DNA from: Selenomonadaceae bacterium
GTDB lineage: Bacteria > Bacillota > Negativicutes > Selenomonadales > Selenomonadaceae
DNA length: 53,001 nt
Assembly: GCA_017446845.1 (NCBI GenBank)
Contig: JAFSOQ010000096.1
Coordinates: 1 to 53,001, forward strand
Direction: 5' to 3'
Under the pieces are notes generated by a model that did no database searches, was not told the DNA's origin, and was given only the letters and a program-made list of their open reading frames with translations. Shown piece after piece: positions 7,463 to 16,064 of the stretch. The stretch's first letter is position 1. Each line of letters begins with the position of its first letter. Made by a program: the position numbers and the translations under genes.

Positions 7463-8761
7463 TTGAGAGCTGAAGGAATTTTGCCGATTGTCGGCAGTAA
7501 ATTTGACCAATTAACCGGACTTTATAACCGCGAGGCTTTTTATCGGGAAGCAATGCTGCTTTTGGGAGCGCGTTACGATGTCAAATACTGCATTGTTTGC
7601 ATGGATATAAGTTGCTTTAAAATTATCAACGACCTGTTCCACGTCGACACGGGCAATTTGATTTTGCGTGCGGCGGCGGAATATTTTAAAGAAAGTCTCA
7701 ATCCGCGAACGTCAATCAGCTGTCGCGCCGAGGCCGACCATTTTATTTTATGCGTGCCCGCCGACGAACTTCAAATAGAACAGATTATCAAAGACCTTGA
7801 CGCGAGAATCCAATCTCTGCACATCAGCCATAACATTTTATTTTTTGCGGGCATTTATCCCGTCGAAAGTACCAAGTTGCCGATTGACCAAATGTGCGAC
7901 CGCGCAGGCATGGCGTTGCGTCGAATCAAGGGCAATTATGTGACGCGCTACGCTTACTACGATGCAAAAATGCGCGAGCAGATGATTGAGGAGCAATTGA
8001 TAACCGGCAACATGGAGGCCGCGCTGTTGGAAAATCAATTCACGATTTATCTGCAGCCGATTTACGACCCGCAAAAAGATACCGTCCACAGTGCCGAGGC
8101 TCTTGTCCGCTGGTTCCACCCTGTGCACGGAATGGTTTCGCCGGGGAAATTTATTCCCGTCTTTGAGCGCAACGGATTTATCGTCCGCCTTGACCGTTTT
8201 GTTTGGGAAGAGGCGTGCAGACTTCAGCGCAAACGTCTCGACGAAGGAAAATCTGTCGTGCCGATTTCCGTCAACTTGTCGCGCTTAAATTTCTACAGCT
8301 TGGACTTGCCCGACTTCCTTGCCAACTTGCTTGAGAAATATCAGTTGGAACCGTGGATGTTGAAACTTGAAGTCACGGAGAGCGCGTACACCGATAATCA
8401 ACTGCAACTGCTCGACATGATTTCGACGTTCAGAAACTTGGGCTTTTCAATTTTAATGGACGATTTCGGGTCGGGCTATTCGTCGCTGAACATGTTAAAA
8501 GATATGCCGCTCGACACGTTGAAAGTTGACATGGCATTTATCCGCGAACTTGAAAAATCAAAACGCGTGGCAATCATTTTAAAATTCATCGTTGAGCTGG
8601 CGGAAGAACTCGGAATGAGCGTCGTGGTCGAAGGCGTGGAAACTCAGGTGCAACGGGATTACGTGGCGAGCTTGGGCAATGTCGCTATTCAAGGATATTT
8701 CTTCTCGCGCCCGCTGCCGATACCCGATTACGAAGCACTTTTGGATAAATATTTACATTGA
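7463..8761 (+). CDS. Degenerate GGDEF plus EAL domain protein (c-di-GMP phosphodiesterase)
   Basis: 432 residues from the TTG at 7463, which has AAAGGAG 8 bases upstream; in-frame starts further upstream lack a ribosome site. Residues ~15-165 are a GGDEF domain (DQLTGLYNREAF, then DISCFKIIND), but the signature loop reads RAEADHF, so cyclase activity is unlikely. Residues ~180-430 are an EAL domain with the catalytic set present: SAEALVRW, SVNLSRLNF, LEVTES, MDDFGSGYSS, LKVD, VVEGVET, QGYFFSRPLP. It should hydrolyse c-di-GMP in the cytosol, perhaps with GTP sensing by the GGDEF half. No signal peptide or sensor domain is present. Confidence 0.9.
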   Translation: MRAEGILPIVGSKFDQLTGLYNREAFYREAMLLLGARYDVKYCIVCMDISCFKIINDLFHVDTGNLILRAAAEYFKESLNPRTSISCRAEADHFILCVPADELQIEQIIKDLDARIQSLHISHNILFFAGIYPVESTKLPIDQMCDRAGMALRRIKGNYVTRYAYYDAKMREQMIEEQLITGNMEAALLENQFTIYLQPIYDPQKDTVHSAEALVRWFHPVHGMVSPGKFIPVFERNGFIVRLDRFVWEEACRLQRKRLDEGKSVVPISVNLSRLNFYSLDLPDFLANLLEKYQLEPWMLKLEVTESAYTDNQLQLLDMISTFRNLGFSILMDDFGSGYSSLNMLKDMPLDTLKVDMAFIRELEKSKRVAIILKFIVELAEELGMSVVVEGVETQVQRDYVASLGNVAIQGYFFSRPLPIPDYEALLDKYLH

Positions 8762-8775
8762 AGGGAGCGATTGAT

Positions 8776-9468
8776 ATGCCGTCAATCAAAAAGGAAACTG
8801 CAGGCAATGCAACCGTCTACACGCTGCGCAACACGAAGGGCAACGAACTCAAAGTTACCAACCTCGGCGCACGACTCGTCTCAATGCGTTTTCGCGACAA
8901 AAATTTTACAAATCGTTTTATGTTCAAAGATGATGCGGCGGCGGGCATTGTGCTCGTCGACGGCGCGAAAGATTTTGCCGACATTATCTGGCAAGCGGAA
9001 GAATTTATCGAGGGCGTGAAATTTTCTGCGGAACTCAACGGAAAATCTGCAAGCGTGATGTACAGCGTCTCCAACGACAACGAAATCAGCATTAAGTACG
9101 AGGGCACGAACATTGAAGATATTTCGACGGAAGTAGTTTTCGCGCTGCCCGACGCCGACTTCCGCGCTTGCCAAAAAGGTGCGGCTTGGGAAAAAATTTC
9201 CGCCGAAAAAATTTATCCGGTCACCGAACCTGCCGAAGTCGAAATGGAATTGGGAATGTTCGGCTACGACCCCGGTTGCCCGATTGATTATCTTGACGCG
9301 GGCTTGAAAAATGCGGCGAATATTTTTTCTGCAGAGGCTGAGATTGATATAATTGTTTACGCGACGCAAGATAAAATTGCCGCGCAGGCGGTCGAGGGCG
9401 GTCTTGCGATTAAAACCGTCGGCAACGTCAAAGGTCAAACCGTTTACATGATTAAAAATCGCAAATGA
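8776..9468 (+). CDS. Short aldose 1-epimerase (galactose mutarotase)-like protein
   Basis: 230 residues from the ATG at 8776 (AAGGGAG 8 bases upstream), 14 bases after the EAL gene. The N-terminus TLRNTKGNELKVTNLGARLV resembles the first strands of the GalM superfamily. At 230 residues it is much shorter than the ~340 of true mutarotases, and the catalytic His/Glu motifs are not evident. It probably keeps the beta-sandwich fold and may bind a sugar; enzymatic activity is uncertain. Confidence 0.5.
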   Translation: MPSIKKETAGNATVYTLRNTKGNELKVTNLGARLVSMRFRDKNFTNRFMFKDDAAAGIVLVDGAKDFADIIWQAEEFIEGVKFSAELNGKSASVMYSVSNDNEISIKYEGTNIEDISTEVVFALPDADFRACQKGAAWEKISAEKIYPVTEPAEVEMELGMFGYDPGCPIDYLDAGLKNAANIFSAEAEIDIIVYATQDKIAAQAVEGGLAIKTVGNVKGQTVYMIKNRK

Positions 9469-9486
9469 TTTCAGGGAGCTGATATT

Positions 9487-10671
9487 TTGAACATACACGA
9501 ATACCAAAGCAAAGCGATTCTGCGCGGCTACGGCGTCAATGTTCCCGACGGCGGCGTTGCGTTCAGCGTCGAAGAGGCAGTTAAGCAAGCGCAAACTCTC
9601 GGCGCGGACGTGACTGTTGTCAAAGCGCAAATTCATGCGGGCGGTCGCGGTAAAGCCGGCGGCGTCAAACTCGCGCACAATCTCCAAGAAGTTCGTCAAT
9701 ATGCCGAAGAACTTTTAGGTAAAACGCTTGTCACTCACCAAACCGGTCCCGAAGGCAAAGTCGTCAAACGTTTGCTGATTGAGTCCGGCTCGAATGTCAA
9801 AAAAGAATATTATCTGAGTTTCGTCGTCGACAGAGCAACGGCTCGCGTCGTGATGATGGGTTCGGAAGAAGGCGGCGTCGAAATTGAAAAAGTTGCCGCC
9901 GAATCTCCCGAAAAAATTTTTAAAGAGTACATTGACCCCGCAATCGGTCTTGCGCCCTTCCAAGCGACGCGCATGGCTTACAAGATGAATTTCCCGAAAG
10001 ACGTTATCCGCAAAGTCACAAAGCTCATGATTAATTTGCACCGCGCCTTTGTGAAAAAAGATTGCTCGCTGGCAGAAATTAATCCGCTCGTCTTGACGGA
10101 GGAAAATGATGTCATTGCACTCGACGCAAAATTGAACTTCGACGACAGCGCGATTTATCGTCACCCCGATGTTGAATCTATGCGCGACGAAACCGAAGAA
10201 GACCCCAAAGAACTTCACGCCTCCAAACTCGGCTTGAACTATGTAAATCTCGGCGGCGATGTTGCTTGCATGGTAAACGGCGCGGGCTTGGCTATGGCGA
10301 CGGTCGATATTTTAAAACACTTCGGCGGCGAACCTGCAAACTTTTTGGACGTCGGCGGCGATTCCACTCCCGAAAAAATTGCCGAAGCTTTTCAAATTAT
10401 GTTGGAGGGCGGACAGTCGAAAGGAATTTTCGTCAACATTTTCGGCGGTATCAATAAATGCGATTTGGTTGCTCAAGGTATCGTCGACGCGGCAAAAATT
10501 ATTTCGCCCGACGGAAAATCACTTCCCGTTCCGGTTGTCGTCAGATTGGAAGGCACGAACGTCGAGCGCGGCAGAGAAATTCTCAAAGAATCACCCATTG
10601 CCAATGTAATCATGGCGGAAACTATGGAAGGCGGCGCGGAAGAAATTGTCCGCCTGGTCAAGTCCGCTTAA
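9487..10671 (+). CDS. sucC: Succinate-CoA ligase (ADP-forming) beta subunit
   Basis: 394 residues, TTG start with AGGGAGCTGA upstream. The beta subunit carries the ATP-grasp nucleotide site and much of the succinate site for succinyl-CoA + ADP + Pi to succinate + CoA + ATP. Characteristic stretches are [24 protein letters not shown] (~45-60), EINPLVLT (~195) and the C-terminal [13 protein letters not shown] (~315). The alpha subunit gene sucD, which carries the phospho-His and normally sits directly downstream, is absent; the next gene is an antitoxin. Either sucD is elsewhere or the pair has been split. Confidence 0.92.
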   Translation: MNIHEYQSKAILRGYGVNVPDGGVAFSVEEAVKQAQTLGADVTVVKAQIHAGGRGKAGGVKLAHNLQEVRQYAEELLGKTLVTHQTGPEGKVVKRLLIESGSNVKKEYYLSFVVDRATARVVMMGSEEGGVEIEKVAAESPEKIFKEYIDPAIGLAPFQATRMAYKMNFPKDVIRKVTKLMINLHRAFVKKDCSLAEINPLVLTEENDVIALDAKLNFDDSAIYRHPDVESMRDETEEDPKELHASKLGLNYVNLGGDVACMVNGAGLAMATVDILKHFGGEPANFLDVGGDSTPEKIAEAFQIMLEGGQSKGIFVNIFGGINKCDLVAQGIVDAAKIISPDGKSLPVPVVVRLEGTNVERGREILKESPIANVIMAETMEGGAEEIVRLVKSA

Positions 10672-10690
10672 AGTTTTTGAGGTGATTAAA

Positions 10691-10936
10691 ATGTCGGAAA
10701 CACAAACATTTGACCCCGATATAATTGACGAGAGCAAACCAATAACTTTTGCGCCGCGCGAGTGGTATTTTTTCAAGGAAGAAATTAAAGACCAAGTCGC
10801 GGAAGGCAAAGGCGTCGACATCTTAAAAGCTCTGCACGCCGCAAGATACTACGCAAAGATTGACCGTCGTTTTGAACGAGTAAAAGCCGGTCATTGGACG
10901 GAGCACGAACTTATTGAGGCAGATGACGATGAATAA
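10691..10936 (+). CDS. Probable antitoxin partner of YoeB
   Basis: 81 residues, ATG with GAGGTGA upstream. It overlaps the YoeB toxin gene by 8 bases in the antitoxin-first order typical of type II modules. The C-terminal half (AKIDRRFERVKAGHW, then ELIEADDDE) resembles the toxin-wrapping tail of YefM-type antitoxins. The N-terminal half (ITFAPREWYFFKEEIKDQ) lacks the usual Phd/YefM start with its SEARQNL-like helix, so the DNA-binding part looks non-canonical. The assignment rests mainly on neighbourhood and size. Confidence 0.7.
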   Translation: MSETQTFDPDIIDESKPITFAPREWYFFKEEIKDQVAEGKGVDILKALHAARYYAKIDRRFERVKAGHWTEHELIEADDDE

Positions 10937-11183
10937 GCGTTGGGAAGACGATGCCTGGGATGAATATGTTTATTTGCAAACGCAAGACCGCAAAACGCTT
11001 AAACGCGTTAATGACTTGATTAAGGACATTGAACGTAATGGCGTGGCTGTCGGTATCGGCAAGCCCGAAAAACTCCGCTATCGTGACGGTTGGTCGCGGC
11101 GCATTGACGAAAAGAATCGTCTTGTTTATGATATTGACGAGCAGGGTTACATTTACATTATTTCTTGCAGAGGTCATTATTGA
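10929..11183 (+). CDS. yoeB: Toxin YoeB (ribosome-dependent mRNA interferase)
   Basis: 84 residues from the ATG at 10929, with GAGG (10916-10919) 9 bases upstream; an ATG at 10923 is possible. It matches the Txe/YoeB family over its full length: WEDDAWDEY, RVNDLIKDIERN, GIGKPEKLRY, GWSRRIDEKNRLVY and the C-terminal SCRGHY. The catalytic Glu (KPE), Arg (SRR) and C-terminal His-Tyr are present, so the toxin appears active. YoeB cleaves translated mRNA in the ribosomal A site after release from antitoxin. A terminator follows at 11209. Confidence 0.93.
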   Translation: MNKRWEDDAWDEYVYLQTQDRKTLKRVNDLIKDIERNGVAVGIGKPEKLRYRDGWSRRIDEKNRLVYDIDEQGYIYIISCRGHY

Positions 11184-11208
11184 TTCTTTGGCGAGTTCCA
11201 TAAAAAAC

Positions 11209-11240
11209 GGTCTGCAGACAAATCGCAGACCAATTTTTTT
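11209..11240 (+). terminator. Terminator after the YoeB module
   Basis: Perfect 7-bp stem GGTCTGC / GCAGACC (11209-11215 with 11225-11231), loop AGACAAATC, then AATTTTTTT. Confidence 0.85.
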
Positions 11241-11276
11241 GCGGATAAGTCTTTTACATGATATAATCAATAAAAA

Positions 11277-11325
11277 TTAGGAGTTTTTCTCTAAATCCTA
11301 AATCCTAACTCCTAAATCCTAAGAA
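11277..11325. repeat. Heptamer array upstream of the SPFH gene
   Basis: ATTAGGAG is followed by four inverted heptamers (AAATCCT, AAATCCT, AACTCCT, AAATCCT). The two orientations can form a hairpin. It is the same TTTAGGA/TTAGGAG unit as at 29140, 46350 and 52890. Confidence 0.8.
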
Positions 11326-11338
11326 GGGAGATTTTTCT

Positions 11339-12628
11339 ATGGGATTGATTCAAGCGGCATTGGCAGCGGCAGGCGGCGTACTCGGCGACCAATGGAAAGA
11401 ATTTTTTTACTGCGACAGTCTCTCGCCCGAAATTTTGGTTGCCAAAGGTCACAGGCGCAAAAGCAGCCGTTGGAGTTCCAATGACGGCAGCGACAACATT
11501 ATCACGAACGGCTCAAAAATTTCGGTAAACGACGGGCAGTGCATGATGATTGTTCAGAACGGTAAAGTAATCGACTTCTGCGCGGACAGCGGCGAATACA
11601 TTTACGACAAATCGACCGAGCCGAGTCTTTTTAACAATAACAAGACCGTCGTCGAAAACATTCAAGATATTTTCTTCGCCATGAAGGAGCGTTTCACATT
11701 CGGCGGCGATGCGGCTCGCGACGAAAGAATTTATTACTTCAACACGAAAGAAATTATCGGCAACAAGTACGGCACGCCCACGCCCGTTCCCTTCCGCGTC
11801 GTCGATTACAATATCGGGCTTGACGTGGACATTGCGATTAAATGTTTCGGCTCCTACAGCTATAAAATCGTCAATCCGATTCTGTTTTATACAAACGTCT
11901 GCGGCAACGTCAAAGATGTTTATAATCGTTCCGAAATCGACGCGCAGTTGAAGACGGAATTGTTGACGGCTCTGCAACCCGCCTTTGCAAAAATTTCGGA
12001 AATGGGAATCAGATATTCCGCCTTGCCCGCACATACGCAGGACATTGCCGACGCGTTAAACGAAGTCCTCAGCAAAAAATGGGGCGAACTGCGCGGCTTG
12101 AAAGTCATATCGTTCGGCGTGTCGAATGTCAGCGCGAGCGAAGAAGATGCCAACAAGATTAAGGAAATGCAACTTAACGGCGCGTTGAGAAATCCGGCAA
12201 TGGCGGCGGCTCATTTGACGGGTGCTCAAGCTTCTGCAATGCAATCGGCGGCTCAAAATACGGCAGGTGCAATGACAGGTTTCATGGGCATGGGCATGGC
12301 GGCTCAATCGGGCGGAATCAACGCGGGAAATTTATTCGCTATGGCTCAGCAAAATCAGCAGGCGGCTCAGCAACAACAACAAAAGCCTCCTACTTGGAAA
12401 TGCTCTGCTTGCGGTCACGACGGAAATCGCGGCAATTTCTGTGCGGAATGCGGTACGCCAAAACCCGTCGTCAACGAATGGAAATGCGAGTGCGGCGCGA
12501 TTAATAAAGGCAAATTCTGTTCAGAGTGCGGAAAACCCAAACCCGTCAGCGACGAATGGAAATGTGAGTGCGGCGCAGTCAACAAAGGTAAATTCTGCTC
12601 CGAATGCGGAAAACCCAAAACTAATTAA
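11339..12628 (+). CDS. SPFH-domain protein with three C-terminal zinc ribbons (YdjI-like)
   Basis: 429 residues, ATG with AAGGGAG upstream. Residues ~1-290 resemble the SPFH family represented by B. subtilis YdjI (often annotated 'virion core protein'), with GRKSSRW-like and IGLDVDIAIKCFGSYSYKI stretches. Residues ~300-345 are an Ala/Gln/Met-rich flexible segment. The C-terminus has three zinc ribbons, each CxxC or CxC followed by FCxECG (~350-375, ~377-402, ~403-429); the last two are a 78-bp tandem duplication. No transmembrane helix is evident. In B. subtilis YdjI belongs to a PspA-linked membrane-stress module; here no pspA neighbour is seen, so the role is inferred only from the family. 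Confidence 0.75.
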   Translation: MGLIQAALAAAGGVLGDQWKEFFYCDSLSPEILVAKGHRRKSSRWSSNDGSDNIITNGSKISVNDGQCMMIVQNGKVIDFCADSGEYIYDKSTEPSLFNNNKTVVENIQDIFFAMKERFTFGGDAARDERIYYFNTKEIIGNKYGTPTPVPFRVVDYNIGLDVDIAIKCFGSYSYKIVNPILFYTNVCGNVKDVYNRSEIDAQLKTELLTALQPAFAKISEMGIRYSALPAHTQDIADALNEVLSKKWGELRGLKVISFGVSNVSASEEDANKIKEMQLNGALRNPAMAAAHLTGAQASAMQSAAQNTAGAMTGFMGMGMAAQSGGINAGNLFAMAQQNQQAAQQQQQKPPTWKCSACGHDGNRGNFCAECGTPKPVVNEWKCECGAINKGKFCSECGKPKPVSDEWKCECGAVNKGKFCSECGKPKTN

Positions 12629-12648
12629 AGTTTGCATTGAAAATTTAC

Positions 12649-12682
12649 GGGAGGAAATTTTTTTCTTCCCTTTATTTTTTTT
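12649..12682 (+). terminator. Terminator between the SPFH gene and larB
   Basis: GGGAGG / CTTCCC stem (12649-12654 with 12665-12670, one wobble) extended by A/T pairs, then TTTATTTTTTTT. It lies between two convergent genes. Confidence 0.65.
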
Positions 12683-12691
12683 ACGATTAAT

Positions 12692-13453
12692 TCAATTCGC
12701 ATTGATTTTGGAGGCAAGAACACCCGCGCCAAAGCCGTTATCAATATTCACGACGCCGACGCCCGTCGCACAACTGTTAAGCATTGCCAAAAGCGCGGCA
12801 AGTCCGTTGAACGAGGCACCATAGCCGACACTGGTTGGCACGGCTATAACGGGACGATTGGTCAGCCCGCCGACGACGCTCGCCAAAGCTCCCTCCATGC
12901 CTGCCACGACGATTATCACGTTAGCGGAAGTAATTTCGTCAATGTGGGCGAACAATCTGTGAATCCCCGCGACGCCGCAATCGTAGCAAGTCGAAACGGC
13001 ATTGCCCCAAAGATAAGCAGTCAGTCTTGCCTCTTCGGCGACGGGTACATCACTTGTCCCTGCCGTCACGATTAAAATTTTTTTTCTCTCGTCGCGCACG
13101 AGATTTTTATCGCGGTCAACGTAAATCATTCGCGCAGTTTCGTCGTAAATCGCGTCGGGAATTTCTTCGCGCAAAAATTCAAATTGTTCGTGAGAAGCTC
13201 TCGACGCAATTAAATTCCCCGTGCTCCGCTCATAAAGATTTTTAAAAATAATTTTGAGTTGCTCCTTAGTCTTGCCGGGCGAGTAGACAACTTCCGGAAA
13301 ACCTTGTCGGAGTTCGCGTCCGTGATCAATCGTTGCGAAGCCCAAACTTTCCGTCGCCAATGAAAAATTTTTTACCTCGCCAAGAATTTTTTCCTCCGTG
13401 ACATTTCCCGACTTGTAGTCGCGCAATATTTCCAATAAAATTTTTTCTGTCAT
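12692..13453 (-). CDS. larB: Nickel-pincer cofactor synthase subunit LarB
   Basis: 253 residues from the ATG at 13453 (GAGGTG 6 bases upstream). LarB carboxylates and hydrolyses nicotinic acid adenine dinucleotide, the first step to the nickel-pincer nucleotide used by lactate racemase. It is a PurE-related protein: the N-terminal ~110 residues with FGFATIDHGRELRQGFPE-like sequence, then the PurE-like core VTAGTSDVPVAEEA, YDCGVAGIHRL, VVAGMEGALASVVGGL, VPTSVGYG. Partners larC, larE and larA are not in the window. A lactate permease lies at 49-50.6 kb, too far for an operon. Confidence 0.92.
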   Translation of the reverse strand: MTEKILLEILRDYKSGNVTEEKILGEVKNFSLATESLGFATIDHGRELRQGFPEVVYSPGKTKEQLKIIFKNLYERSTGNLIASRASHEQFEFLREEIPDAIYDETARMIYVDRDKNLVRDERKKILIVTAGTSDVPVAEEARLTAYLWGNAVSTCYDCGVAGIHRLFAHIDEITSANVIIVVAGMEGALASVVGGLTNRPVIAVPTSVGYGASFNGLAALLAMLNSCATGVGVVNIDNGFGAGVLASKINAN

Positions 13454-13587
13454 AGTGTTCACCTCGACCGATAAAATAAATCATAAAGCGCGCTCAAAGT
13501 CAATGAATAAAATTTTCAACTTTCTTTGACGCGGGAATAAACGGTAACAGTTTTTATTTTCTCTGTGACGTCACCCCAAAAAAATTT

Positions 13588-13614
13588 CAAAAAAAATTGC
13601 CGCAATTCGGGCAA
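13588..13614 (-). terminator. Terminator of the glycerophosphotransferase-like gene
   Basis: On the minus strand TTGCC-(8 bases)-GGCAA is followed by eight or more T. It lies about 40 bases after the stop codon and closely resembles the hairpin after polA (16001-16026). Confidence 0.75.
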
Positions 13615-13654
13615 GTTATACAGTATCAAAAAATTTTTTAAGACATCTGTTGTA

Positions 13655-15979
13655 TTATTCTTTTTGTAATTCATCGGCAATGCTTTTGTAAATAAACTCG
13701 CTCGCCAACATGCCGTTAAATTTCGGGTAGTTAAGATAGTTATCGAAGACTTCCTTACGTTTGTCAGCCTTGTAGTCGTCGCCTTCGATAAAAATTTTTT
13801 GCAGGAGCGCGGCGATTCCGTCCAAATCTTTTCCGTCGACAAGATAAGAAGCATCTAAAATTTTATCACCCAGCTTGTTAAAGCCCTCTCCTTTACGAGT
13901 CAAAAAAATCATTGGATTGTGAGCAAATTGATATTCCGCGATAAATGAGCAACTATCAAGAATCATGCCGTCGGACGTTGCAAAAATTGCTTGATAGTAG
14001 CCGCCCGTATAGACTTGGGCATTGGGCAAATCATTCCATTTTTGCAGATAATTCTCAAAAGCCTTGGTAGAAGGAAAAATTTTTTCTTCGACTGTCGAAA
14101 AGAACAAGCCCGGATGGGGTTTAACAACCCAAGAAATTTCCGGATGCGCTTTTGCAAATTCATACATGAATTGGTAATTCCACTGAAATGTTGCTTGTTT
14201 ATTAACGGCATTTATCGACCAATGTGGAGCCCAAATAATTTTTTTCGCATCAGGACGAGTCATCTTCCAATCAAAATGAAAATTTACATTTTTATCGAAG
14301 AAAATATCCATTCTCGGATAACCGCTGTAAGCACCTCGCGGCACACCAACAGTAGTTGTTTCATCATAAACTTTAAGTTCTATTTTTGAAGAGAAGAATA
14401 ATTTCCACCCCGTATGAAAAATTGGCAAGTTATAATAATTTTTAGAACGTCGTCCAACACCAAAAGCATAAGGCATATGTATTATTAAAGTTTTGACAAG
14501 TACTTTTTTGGGTCTAAGAATTTTTGGAAGGCGAGTGCTGTACGGAGTTAAAGAAATAAGTACATCTTGAGTTGGTACCGAAGTATTTTTATTATCTATC
14601 GCAACGACATTTAAACCGTGAGATTTAAATTGTTCGACCCCACGTATAAAATCCTTTTGGAAAAGTTCATTTTCGCTGTAAGGACGGCAGAGAAAAACTG
14701 TTACATCAAAGCGTTCGTCGTTGGCAAAAAGATTATATAAATCATCACCACACCATTGCGAAGATAAATGCGTTACGAAACCGAGTTTGATTTTATCTTT
14801 GCGACGAATTTCTTTTACGGAAATATTAAAAACACGCTCCATCAAATCGTTATATTCGTCTTTGGGCGCGACATTCGACATATGATAAAAATACTCGTAG
14901 GTCATATTGCAGAAATTTTCAACGGGAATAAGAGTATTATTCATGCAGAGTTTCAAGGCGAGCAACGAATTTACATACCGCATGCCTTTTTCATTCAAGT
15001 GTGTCATATCACAAAAAGAATCATAGTTGAGATTCAAGTCGAACATGTCAATGCAAAAGAAATTATAATCTTCTTCAAGCTGATGAATTGTCTCACGGAA
15101 ATTGATTAAAAATTCTTCGCTGTAAGATTTTCTAACAGCCGGTGCAATAGGAAAAACCACGCCGACAGGTTGTGCGCCGTTGTCCAAGCAGAGTTTAATA
15201 TAATCTTTGAGTATATGAATATTTTTCTCGATGTTGTCGGTCGGCAATAAAGTGGCATCGTATTCCCAATCTGCGATTGCCTGAGCGGAGAAATCTCGAT
15301 TGAAAGATTTTTTTATGTTGTTGAAGTTTAAATCTGCCTGTTCCAAAGTCGTATTCGTAAGAGAGCGGATGTGTTGAAAACCGAAAAAATCACCTGTATC
15401 GTTATCGTAGCAGAAAGAGTCAGGCGAAAGACCGATAATAACAAATTTAACCGTGGCGGGCTTGACGTGATTGAAAACGTATTTTGCAGTCGAATAACTT
15501 TGACGCAGAGTTTGGTTGGCGTCTGAAAGATTAACTCCTGTTTTGACAGGAATATATTTAAAATTCAAACCGTTACGTGTAAATTCGTTGCCTGTAGCAA
15601 AAAAATCTGCGCCGTGCTCTTCAACGTATTGCATATTTGCGAGCCAAGTTTGAGAGACCTGCGAAGAAATTTCAAAGTTGACGATATTTTCTTCGGTTAA
15701 ACCGCTTGCCGCCAAAAATTTTTTCATCTTGAGAAGGTCGTCGGAATTGTTTAAATAGCCGCTAATTAACCAAACGAAATCTTTATATTTTTCTATACTC
15801 GATTGAATCTGCTTAAAAGAAAAAAGCGGAACCTTATTTTCCCCCACCGTAAAAAATTTTTCTTTGTTGTTATCCATGATTATCGCCGCTAAGTTTACGC
15901 TGTCCAAGTTCAATTTCTTAACGGCATTTTCTGCAGAATTCGGATTTAACATGACGAGCACAACATTTATTTTTTCCAT
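13655..15979 (-). CDS. Large protein with SGNH-like and CDP-glycerol glycerophosphotransferase-like domains
   Basis: 774 residues, ATG with GAGGTGA four bases upstream. The N-terminal ~120 residues look like a nucleotide- or sugar-binding Rossmann-type module (VVLVMLNPNSAENAV). Residues ~140-370 contain VIIGLSPDSF and a DMTHLNEKGMRYV block, the Asp-x-x-His arrangement of SGNH hydrolases. Residues ~400-774 resemble the TagB/TagF family: LIIHMPYAFG, WAPHWS, WVVKPHPGLF, ATSDGMILDSCSFIAEY. No transmembrane segment is seen. It may transfer glycerol phosphate or a sugar to a surface polymer or protein; the substrate is unknown. It stands alone between two terminators. Confidence 0.7.
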   Translation of the reverse strand: MEKINVVLVMLNPNSAENAVKKLNLDSVNLAAIIMDNNKEKFFTVGENKVPLFSFKQIQSSIEKYKDFVWLISGYLNNSDDLLKMKKFLAASGLTEENIVNFEISSQVSQTWLANMQYVEEHGADFFATGNEFTRNGLNFKYIPVKTGVNLSDANQTLRQSYSTAKYVFNHVKPATVKFVIIGLSPDSFCYDNDTGDFFGFQHIRSLTNTTLEQADLNFNNIKKSFNRDFSAQAIADWEYDATLLPTDNIEKNIHILKDYIKLCLDNGAQPVGVVFPIAPAVRKSYSEEFLINFRETIHQLEEDYNFFCIDMFDLNLNYDSFCDMTHLNEKGMRYVNSLLALKLCMNNTLIPVENFCNMTYEYFYHMSNVAPKDEYNDLMERVFNISVKEIRRKDKIKLGFVTHLSSQWCGDDLYNLFANDERFDVTVFLCRPYSENELFQKDFIRGVEQFKSHGLNVVAIDNKNTSVPTQDVLISLTPYSTRLPKILRPKKVLVKTLIIHMPYAFGVGRRSKNYYNLPIFHTGWKLFFSSKIELKVYDETTTVGVPRGAYSGYPRMDIFFDKNVNFHFDWKMTRPDAKKIIWAPHWSINAVNKQATFQWNYQFMYEFAKAHPEISWVVKPHPGLFFSTVEEKIFPSTKAFENYLQKWNDLPNAQVYTGGYYQAIFATSDGMILDSCSFIAEYQFAHNPMIFLTRKGEGFNKLGDKILDASYLVDGKDLDGIAALLQKIFIEGDDYKADKRKEVFDNYLNYPKFNGMLASEFIYKSIADELQKE

Positions 15980-16000
15980 GACATCACCTCAAAATTTTCT

Positions 16001-16026
16001 AAAAAAAATTGCCTCAACCAAGGCAA
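16001..16026 (-). terminator. Terminator of polA
   Basis: On the minus strand TTGCCT-TGGTTG-AGGCAA followed by eight T, 39 bases after the polA stop. It separates polA from the glycerophosphotransferase-like gene. Confidence 0.85.
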
Positions 16027-16064
16027 GTTATATCATAACGAAAAAATTTTTTCAACCTTTAAAG

